Shown here: piece after piece, positions 7,462 to 12,074 of the stretch
How the letters are laid out: every line of letters begins with the position of its first letter
Position numbering within the stretch: position 1 is the first letter of the stretch
Assembly: GCA_023416585.1 (NCBI GenBank)
Contig: JAEZHM010000139.1
Location: 1 to 12,074, forward strand
Length of the DNA stretch: 12,074 nucleotides
Origin: Bacillota bacterium
GTDB lineage: Bacteria > Bacillota > Clostridia > Christensenellales > Aristaeellaceae
Direction: 5' to 3'
Program-made: the position numbers and the translations under genes
The notes under the pieces: generated by a model
Seen by the model: the letters and a program-made list of their open reading frames with translations, nothing else
Told to the model about the DNA's origin: nothing
Databases searched by the model: none

Positions 7462-7518
7462 GTCCATGGACTAAATGTTGTTTTTACAACATAACGATCA
7501 TACAACGTATGATATAGT
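7462..7518 (+). promoter_or_regulatory. Promoter/operator region of the metal ATPase unit: three palindromes and a -10 box
   Basis: Three inverted repeats lie within 52 bp: GTCCATGGAC (7462-7471), ATGTTGT-TTTT-ACAACAT (7475-7492, 7-bp arms) and ATCATAC-AAC-GTATGAT (7497-7513, 7-bp arms). TACAACATA and TACAACGTA form a direct repeat 16 bp apart (7485 and 7501). TATAGT at 7513-7518 is a plausible -10 with no good -35, as expected of an activated promoter. With a start near 7525 the middle repeat is centred near -41.5, typical of class II CRP/FNR-family activation. The third repeat overlaps the core promoter and could bind a repressor. The repeats are directly seen; start site and regulators are inferred. 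An alternative -10 is TATGAT at 7508. Confidence 0.6.
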
Positions 7519-7539
7519 CAAATTAAACCAATGCCAATA

Positions 7540-7591
7540 AACCTGATGTTTTATTAAGAAACGATTCTACGATTATGTGTGGTATCAGGTT
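7540..7591 (+). repeat. Inverted repeat in the 5' leader of the metal ATPase unit
   Basis: AACCTGAT (7540-7547) and ATCAGGTT (7584-7591) are perfect complements separated by 36 nt; the stem could be extended inward by G-U pairs. The enclosed loop carries a short tandem repeat (ACGATT at 7561, CTACGATT at 7567). It lies between the predicted transcription start and the ribosome site at 7619-7625, so it could fold in RNA or act as a DNA site. It does not match a riboswitch that I recognise. Confidence 0.4.
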
Positions 7592-7631
7592 AAAGAGCAA
7601 GATAATTATTTATAAATAGGAGGAAGTAAAA

Positions 7632-7934
7632 ATGACAAGTTCAGCAGCATTTAGCGAGTCGACAAAAAAGCTGTTTCAAACCTTGAAACAATATGTTCCA
7701 ATCGTAGCAAGGGTTCATGGGGGTAATCACCCGGAGTTTCATGAAGTTCGCAAAGTGTACGATACAGTCGTTGAGAAAGTAAAAGAGGCAGGATTAAATA
7801 AACCTGAGTTGAACGAGGAGTTTACTAAGTTGCGTGAAATCACAAGCAATTACAAAGTGCCCGGCGATGTATGCGAAAGCTATGAGGCGGTTTATAACAT
7901 GTTAGCCGAAATAGATAAGGCATATCATGCCTAA
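7632..7934 (+). CDS. Short RIC/ScdA-like protein (putative iron-sulfur cluster repair family)
   Basis: 100-residue soluble, mostly helical protein. It resembles the repair-of-iron-centres (RIC, ScdA/YtfE) family: VARVHGGNHPEFHEV (residues 25-39) matches the HG..HPE motif, and LREITSNYKVPGDVCESYEA (67-86) matches the L..T..Y..P..aC region. Full-length members are about 220 residues and bind a di-iron centre that restores Fe-S clusters after oxidative or nitrosative damage. This protein lacks the usual Glu/His-rich middle (HxxxE...FP) and the final H..ENN..F motif. Candidate ligands seen are H29, H33, H37, C81 and H99, so it may bind metal differently or serve as a partner protein. ATG at 7632 follows a strong AGGAGG. 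First gene of the three-gene unit; the ATPase starts 36 nt after its stop. Family assignment is from motif memory and moderately sure. Confidence 0.6.
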   Translation: MTSSAAFSESTKKLFQTLKQYVPIVARVHGGNHPEFHEVRKVYDTVVEKVKEAGLNKPELNEEFTKLREITSNYKVPGDVCESYEAVYNMLAEIDKAYHA

Positions 7935-7956
7935 ATACGTATCACTATGGACAGGG

Positions 7957-7964
7957 AAGGAGGT
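7957..7964 (+). promoter_or_regulatory. Ribosome binding site deciding the ATPase start
   Basis: AAGGAGGT lies 7 nt before ATG at 7971. The upstream in-frame ATG at 7947 has no ribosome site, and this sequence would sit inside its coding region. Confidence 0.8.
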
Positions 7965-7970
7965 AAGAGC

Positions 7971-9833
7971 ATGCAGAGATTTATATTAAGTAAGAAAAAT
8001 CTTATAGCCTTGCTTGGTGCTATACTAATAGCCATCGGATTTGTAGCTGAACTCGGTTTCCATAGTGAAATTGTGGCATTGTGGGCCTTTGCAATCGCTT
8101 CAATTATCGGAGTTGCACCTATTGCCATTCAAGCCTACCAAGCATTAAAGGTTAAAGTTGTCAGTATCGATGTTTTAGTCACCATCGCCGTGATCGGTGC
8201 ATTTTTCATTAAGAACCTTGAAGAATCCGCAATTGTAACTTTCTTGTTCTTGTTCGGAGCTTATTTAGAACAGCGAACATTGAACAAAACGCGTTCGGCC
8301 ATTAAAGAATTAACGCAAATGGCTCCGGAAAGTGCCTTAAAGCAAATGGAAAACGGCGAGTTCGAAGAAGTAGAAGTTGAAGAAGTTGATGTTGGTGATA
8401 TTTTATTGGTGAAAACCGGTGCAAAAGTTCCTGTTGACGGAACCGTTTTATCAGGAGAAGGGCATATCAATGAAGCCAGCATAACCGGTGAATCTCTTCC
8501 GGTCAGTAAAAAGAAAGATTCGGGGGTATATGCAGGAACGATTCTGGAAAACGGCACACTTCAAATTATAGCCGACCGTGTGGGTGAAGACACCACCTTT
8601 GGCAGAATCATTGAACTCGTTGAAGAGGCGCAGGATTCAAAATCTGAAGCCGAAAGGTTTATAGACAGATTTTCAAAGTACTACACACCGGCCGTATTGG
8701 TTCTTTCAATAATCGTATGGCTGTTTTCAAAGAATATTGAACTGGCGATTACAATATTGGTTCTTGGTTGTCCCGGTGCATTGGTTATCGGCGTACCAGT
8801 TTCAAACGTAGCGGGCATCGGTAACGGAGCACGCCATGGGGTTCTTCTTAAAGGCAGCGAAGTTATAAACGATTTTAGTAGAGTTGAAACGATTGTATTC
8901 GATAAAACCGGCACATTGACAATAGGTAATCCCAAAGTAGCTGATAAGGAGATCTATGCAAACAACGCTGATGAGGTGCTTAGCTACCTAGCTAGTGTTG
9001 AAAATGAATCGGACCATCCATTGGCAAAAGCAGTTGTTGAATACATCGGCAACACAACACTCTACACAGTCGAAAAAACAGATGTAGTAAAGGGCGGCGG
9101 CATTGTCGCTTATGTGAATGCGCATAAAATCGCTGTCGGTAATGTTGCACTAATGGAACAAGAAAATGTTACTTTGAGCGAAAAAGCTCATGAGGATATA
9201 GCTCGATTTGAAGGAAACGGAAACTCGCTTGTTTTAGCATCCGTTGATGGTGACCTAAAAGCTCTCATAGGTATTCGCGACCAAATTCGACCGGGTGTAA
9301 AAGAAGATCTCCAAAAGTTAAAGAGGTTGTGTGTTAAAAGTCTCGTGGTTCTTTCGGGCGACAACCAGGGAACGGTTGATTTGGTAGCGAGTGAACTTGG
9401 GTTGACAGAGGCGCATGGTCACATGCTCCCGGAGGATAAGTCAGCCTATATAAAAGAGCTGATAGCAAAAGGGAGAATTGTCGCATTCGTTGGCGATGGC
9501 GTGAATGATAGTCCTTCGCTGGCGCTGGCTCAAATCGGAATTGCCATGGGAAGCGGTACTGACGTAGCAATCGAAACATCGGATGTCGTATTGATGAACT
9601 CAGATTTCAGCCGTCTGCCGCATGCACTGGGGTTAACAAAAGCAACTGCCAGTAATATGCGCCAAAATATCATCATTGCAGTGGGTGTTGTATTTGTGCT
9701 GCTCTTTAGCGTATTTTTCAGCGACTGGATGAACATGTCGATTGGCATGTTGGTACACGAAATCAGTATATTTGTCGTAATTTTAAACGGCAAGAGACTC
9801 CTCCGCTACAGATTAAGACATAGGAAGACCTAA
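7971..9833 (+). CDS. Heavy-metal-translocating P1B-type ATPase with a CPG transport motif
   Basis: 620 residues, the length of P1B pumps without N-terminal metal domains; an ATP-driven membrane exporter, probably of a transition metal. Landmarks: first hydrophobic helix at about 10-28; actuator loop T172-GES; C267-P-G269 in LGCPGALVIG in the transport-site helix; phosphorylation site D311 in DKTGTLT; H349-P350 (SDHPLAKA) of the nucleotide domain, a P1B hallmark; G508-DGVND hinge; and H596-E-I-S near the C-terminus. Classic Cu and Zn/Cd pumps have CPC, Co-type pumps SPC; here the second Cys is Gly. The pump is otherwise intact, so this is likely a distinct subgroup rather than a dead enzyme. 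The start is ATG at 7971, not 7947. An HMA protein that could supply metal is encoded 42 nt downstream. Cu, Zn, Cd or Fe cannot be decided from sequence; iron is the guess favoured by the RIC-like neighbour. Confidence 0.9.
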   Translation: MQRFILSKKNLIALLGAILIAIGFVAELGFHSEIVALWAFAIASIIGVAPIAIQAYQALKVKVVSIDVLVTIAVIGAFFIKNLEESAIVTFLFLFGAYLEQRTLNKTRSAIKELTQMAPESALKQMENGEFEEVEVEEVDVGDILLVKTGAKVPVDGTVLSGEGHINEASITGESLPVSKKKDSGVYAGTILENGTLQIIADRVGEDTTFGRIIELVEEAQDSKSEAERFIDRFSKYYTPAVLVLSIIVWLFSKNIELAITILVLGCPGALVIGVPVSNVAGIGNGARHGVLLKGSEVINDFSRVETIVFDKTGTLTIGNPKVADKEIYANNADEVLSYLASVENESDHPLAKAVVEYIGNTTLYTVEKTDVVKGGGIVAYVNAHKIAVGNVALMEQENVTLSEKAHEDIARFEGNGNSLVLASVDGDLKALIGIRDQIRPGVKEDLQKLKRLCVKSLVVLSGDNQGTVDLVASELGLTEAHGHMLPEDKSAYIKELIAKGRIVAFVGDGVNDSPSLALAQIGIAMGSGTDVAIETSDVVLMNSDFSRLPHALGLTKATASNMRQNIIIAVGVVFVLLFSVFFSDWMNMSIGMLVHEISIFVVILNGKRLLRYRLRHRKT

Positions 9834-9875
9834 AAATTACGGGTATACTAATAAAAATTAAAAGGAGATTTTAAT

Positions 9876-10106
9876 ATGCAAAAAGCTACAATTCAGTTAG
9901 AAGCCTTAACTTGTCCGTCTTGCGTTCAAAAGATTGAAAATGCAACAAAATCTTTAAATGGTGTGGAAAAGGAAAGTGTAAAGGTGTTGTTTAATTCAAG
10001 TAAACTAAAGTTTGACTTTGATGCCGAAAAAGTATCTGTGGAAGACGCAGTTAAGGCCATTACTGCACTTGGATACGAAGTTGTTAAAACGCAAGTAAAG
10101 GCATAA
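9876..10106 (+). CDS. HMA-domain metallochaperone-like protein (CopZ-like)
   Basis: 76 residues, one heavy-metal-associated ferredoxin-like domain. The metal loop is L-T-C-P-S-C at residues 11-16 (CxxC), followed by VQKIENATKSLNGVEK and ending in ALGYEVVKTQ, the usual last strand. Such domains bind one soft metal ion with the two Cys and pass it to a P1B ATPase. The pump upstream has no such domain, so this protein may be its soluble partner, acting in the cytoplasm. CPSC differs from the CxGC loops (TCxGCV) typical of copper chaperones, so copper should not be assumed. AAAGGAG at 9861-9867 lies 8 nt before the ATG. Last gene of the unit; a terminator begins 8 nt after the stop. Confidence 0.88.
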   Translation: MQKATIQLEALTCPSCVQKIENATKSLNGVEKESVKVLFNSSKLKFDFDAEKVSVEDAVKAITALGYEVVKTQVKA

Positions 10107-10113
10107 GAAATAA

Positions 10114-10145
10114 CCGACCCTCCTACGTGAGGGTCGGAATTTTAT
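10114..10145 (+). terminator. Terminator of the metal ATPase unit
   Basis: 9-bp GC-rich stem CCGACCCTC / GAGGGTCGG (10114-10122 and 10129-10137), 6-nt loop, followed by AATTTTAT. It lies 8 nt after the stop of the HMA gene. Confidence 0.9.
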
Positions 10146-10260
10146 GCAGACAAACGTAGACTTTGATTTATGATAATATAACAATAAGAAACTATGATGC
10201 GGGATTACCCTTCGATGCAATTCATTGGGCGATTAGCCGCTATCTCTCTATTATCACACA

Positions 10261-10273
10261 TGTTATAATAACA
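10261..10273 (+). promoter_or_regulatory. Extended -10 promoter inside a 13-bp palindrome, upstream of the flavoprotein operon
   Basis: TGTTATAAT (10261-10269) is an extended -10 with a consensus hexamer. The same bases form the perfect palindrome TGTTAT-A-ATAACA (10261-10273), loosely like Fur/PerR-type AT-rich boxes. A regulator bound here would cover the core promoter. No -35 is clear. The leader to ATG at 10304 would be about 28 nt. Confidence 0.55.
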
Positions 10274-10303
10274 AAGTCAAATCTATAAGTTGGGGGAATA
10301 TGG

Positions 10304-10984
10304 ATGAAGATAATCTGCGTTTCAACATCCAACACAATTTCCAAAGGGGATAGCAGTGCTTCTGTTAAAACCTGCCATAAAATAAAAGAAATCATTCAGA
10401 ACGAAATACAACCGGGAGCAGAAATTGAGGTTTTGCCGTTACGCGATTATGACATAAAACCTTGTATTTTATGCGGTGCATGCAGTGAAAACGCAAGATG
10501 CGTATACGATGCGGCATTTAATGCATTACTTTCCAAATTAGAGACAGCCGACGCAGTTTTCTTTGTTGTGCCGCATTATTCACCTATTCCAGCGAAGCTG
10601 ATCATGATTTTTGAGAAAATCAATGAAATCGTCTATGCAGGCTGGCTGAATAACCCGGAAATCAGCTCCCCGCTGCGTAACAAACCGGTCGGAATCATTG
10701 GGCACGGCGGGATGACAGAAGATGAGAATACACTGAGGTATTATCATGAGCAATTGGTAACCCCTGTTGCGAATACTCTGAAATCTCTGGGTTTTCGCAT
10801 AATCGGTGTGAATGCCGATTCACCCAATGGTGCAGTGTTCGGCTTAAAAGATGAAGGTTGTTTACAAAAATCAAGTAACTCGATTTTCCCGGATATCATT
10901 CAGGATTGGGAAATTATCGAAGCAAGAATCAAGCCTTTGATTGAGAATGTGATACAGGAAGTAGAAGCAGAAACTGGCGGATAA
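10304..10984 (+). CDS. Flavodoxin-family NAD(P)H-dependent oxidoreductase with a four-Cys iron-sulfur-flavoprotein-like motif
   Basis: 226-residue cytoplasmic protein with a flavodoxin-like fold that should bind FMN: strand MKIICVSTSN and a following Ser-rich phosphate loop (about residues 8-20), then ADAVFFVVPHYSPIPAKL (about 82-99), the second FMN-contact region. Between them are four cysteines, C54-x2-C57-x2-C60-x5-C66. The compact spacing CX2CX2CX4-7C ligates a [4Fe-4S] cluster in archaeal and clostridial iron-sulfur flavoproteins, so electron transfer, perhaps in oxidative-stress defence or quinone/xenobiotic reduction, is plausible. Many flavodoxin-like reductases keep only some of these Cys; all four are present here. 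ATG at 10304 follows GGGGG at 10292-10296. It is the first gene of an operon; the immunity-protein gene starts 17 nt after its stop. Redox partner and substrate are unknown. Confidence 0.82.
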   Translation: MKIICVSTSNTISKGDSSASVKTCHKIKEIIQNEIQPGAEIEVLPLRDYDIKPCILCGACSENARCVYDAAFNALLSKLETADAVFFVVPHYSPIPAKLIMIFEKINEIVYAGWLNNPEISSPLRNKPVGIIGHGGMTEDENTLRYYHEQLVTPVANTLKSLGFRIIGVNADSPNGAVFGLKDEGCLQKSSNSIFPDIIQDWEIIEARIKPLIENVIQEVEAETGG

Positions 10985-11001
10985 AATACACAGGAGATAG
11001 T

Positions 11002-11520
11002 ATGGCTAAACCAAGAAAGATGCTTAGCAACCACGAAGCACCGTATATTCAGTCCCTGATGAGATTGATTGAAACTAAGAGTAAGTCGACACTTGCAAAT
11101 TGGTCAATCGATTATGCGCAAGAGGTTTTGTTACCTTTGTGGTACAAGCAGTATCCCGATGACAATCGTCCTCTAAATGCATTGACTGCCGCTAGGGAGT
11201 GGTTGTCGGGAGCGATAAAGCTTCCTCAAGCAAAACTATTAATCCTTGCGTGCCATGCAGCTGCCCGCGAAGCGGAGGGGAATCCTGTTGCACAAGCCTC
11301 CGCAAGGGCGATAGGGCAGTGTGCATCAACCATTCATGCAGCAAAGCACTGTATGGGGCTTGCTTTTTACGGAGCTCTTGCAGTCGCCTATGATCAGCTG
11401 GGTATAGATACATCATGGCCGCAAATCGAACTATACGCCGCTCAAGAATGCGGACGTATGGAAAAGGCACTGCGTTCTGTTGCCGTGGAGAACGAGTCAA
11501 ATCCCGCGATAAAAAATTAG
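11002..11520 (+). CDS. Putative immunity protein (Imm5-like)
   Basis: 172-residue, mostly helical soluble protein. It matches the family annotated as putative immunity protein (Imm5-like) across its length: LSNHEAPYIQSLMRLIETKS (9-28), LANWSIDYAQEVLLPLW (31-47), DDNRPLNALTAAREWLSG (53-70), CHAAAREAEGNP (84-95), ARAIGQCASTIHAAKH (101-116) and GLAFYGALAVAYD (119-131). The family was linked computationally to immunity genes of polymorphic toxin loci, but many members sit alone, as here: no toxin gene is seen in the window. Conserved His and Asp residues suggest possible ligand or metal binding, unproven. ATG at 11002 follows AGGAGA. It lies 17 nt after the flavoprotein gene and 52 nt before the DUF4256 gene, suggesting one transcript. 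Confidence 0.75.
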   Translation: MAKPRKMLSNHEAPYIQSLMRLIETKSKSTLANWSIDYAQEVLLPLWYKQYPDDNRPLNALTAAREWLSGAIKLPQAKLLILACHAAAREAEGNPVAQASARAIGQCASTIHAAKHCMGLAFYGALAVAYDQLGIDTSWPQIELYAAQECGRMEKALRSVAVENESNPAIKN

Positions 11521-11572
11521 AGTTACTGATAATACAAGGTTTGTAATACAGGGCTATGAAAGTGAGGTCTCT

Positions 11573-12074
11573 ATGAAAAATAATAAGCAGGAATTATCCC
11601 AGGAGCAATGCGAGGTAATTCTTAAAATTCTTGAAGATCGTTTTGAGAAGAACATGAACCGGCATAAGGGGTTTGTGTGGGCTGAAGTGTTGAAAAAACT
11701 GAAAGCCTCCCCTGATAAACTATGGTCATTAAACGAAATGGAAAAAACCGGAGGGGAACCGGACATAGTCGGTTTCGATGGTATAACGGCTGAGTACGTT
11801 TTTTATGATTGTTCGCCCGAAAGCCCCAAAGGCCGAAGGAGCATCTGTTATGACCGTGAGGCGCTCGAGTCAAGGAAAGAGCATAAACCAGAGAATAACG
11901 CTGTTGATATGGCGGAATCCATGGGTATCGAGTTGCTTACGGAGGAGCAATACCGAGAACTGCAAGAACATGGAGAATTTGATTTAAAGACATCAAGTTG
12001 GGTGAAAACTCCTTCCAAAGTCAGAAAGCTCGGCGGTGCTCTCTTTTGTGACCGTCGTTACGGCATCGTCTTCG
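11573..12074 (+). CDS. DUF4256 domain-containing protein, N-terminal part
   Basis: The frame is open from ATG at 11573 to the right edge, 167 codons without a stop; intact family members are about 180-190 residues, so only the end is missing. It is recognised as DUF4256 by FEKNMNRHKGFVWAEV, LWSLNEMEKTGGEPDIVGFD, FYDCSPESPKGRRSICYDRE, ALESRKEHKPENNAVDMA, LLTEEQYRELQ, and SSWVKTPSKVRKLGGALFCD. No signal peptide or membrane segment. Function is unknown; the conserved Cys, His and charged residues would fit an enzyme, but this is not established. The ribosome site is GTGAGG, 7 nt upstream. It is probably the third gene of the operon that starts at 10261. Confidence 0.88.
   Translation, partial: MKNNKQELSQEQCEVILKILEDRFEKNMNRHKGFVWAEVLKKLKASPDKLWSLNEMEKTGGEPDIVGFDGITAEYVFYDCSPESPKGRRSICYDREALESRKEHKPENNAVDMAESMGIELLTEEQYRELQEHGEFDLKTSSWVKTPSKVRKLGGALFCDRRYGIVF

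Noticed and set aside
7462..7513. CopY-type (TACAnnTGTA) or CsoR-type copper operator upstream of the ATPase
   Set aside because: No TACAnnTGTA box is present and the repeats do not fit the usual CsoR pattern; copper control is not supported.
7947..7970. Longer ATPase start (MDREGGKS)
   Set aside because: No ribosome site precedes 7947, and AAGGAGGT at 7957-7964 points to ATG 7971.
11622..11987. Frames on both strands within 11573-12074
   Set aside because: The plus-strand DUF4256 frame explains this stretch from end to end; the others are shadows.

Overview
The window reads as chromosomal DNA of a low-GC Gram-positive bacterium, most likely an anaerobic or microaerobic member of the Clostridia (inference). 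Grounds: AT-rich codon use, strong AGGAGG-type ribosome binding sites, TTG and GTG starts beside ATG, compact operons closed by stem-loop/U-tract terminators, and protein families common there (DUF2200, DUF1905, DUF4256, a 7TM-DISM-type diguanylate cyclase, iron-sulfur flavoprotein-like oxidoreductase). No rRNA, tRNA, transposase, integrase or CRISPR array was seen.

Layout. 1-868: C-terminal part of a large-subunit catalase with its DJ-1/PfpI-like tail, closed by a terminator. 870-2254: a ketopantoate-reductase-like dehydrogenase (TTG start) followed by a DUF2200 protein. 2311-2830, minus strand: a small membrane PH-domain-like protein broken by one in-frame TAA, with its own promoter and terminator. 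3032-7385: a probable four-gene plus-strand unit: metallo-beta-lactamase-fold hydrolase, DUF1905 protein, beta-lactamase-family serine hydrolase, and a membrane diguanylate cyclase, closed by a strong terminator. 7462-10145: a self-contained three-gene unit with an unusually dense control region of three palindromes and a leader inverted repeat. It encodes a short RIC/ScdA-like protein, a heavy-metal P1B-type ATPase with CPG instead of CPC in its transport-site helix, and a free-standing HMA metal-binding protein. 10261-12074: a second operon with an iron-sulfur-flavoprotein-like oxidoreductase, an Imm5-type putative immunity protein, and the start of a DUF4256 protein that runs off the window.

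How the genes may work together. The unit at 7462-10145 is the most interesting part. A metal-cluster-repair-like protein, a metal pump with a non-standard transport motif and a small metallochaperone sit behind a 7-4-7 inverted repeat. From a predicted -10 box that repeat is centred near -41.5, the usual place for a class II CRP/FNR-family activator. This suggests a module for redox- or nitrosative-stress-linked metal (possibly iron) handling. The flanking catalase and iron-sulfur-type flavoprotein fit an oxidative or nitrosative stress neighbourhood, but substrate and regulator are inferred, not shown.
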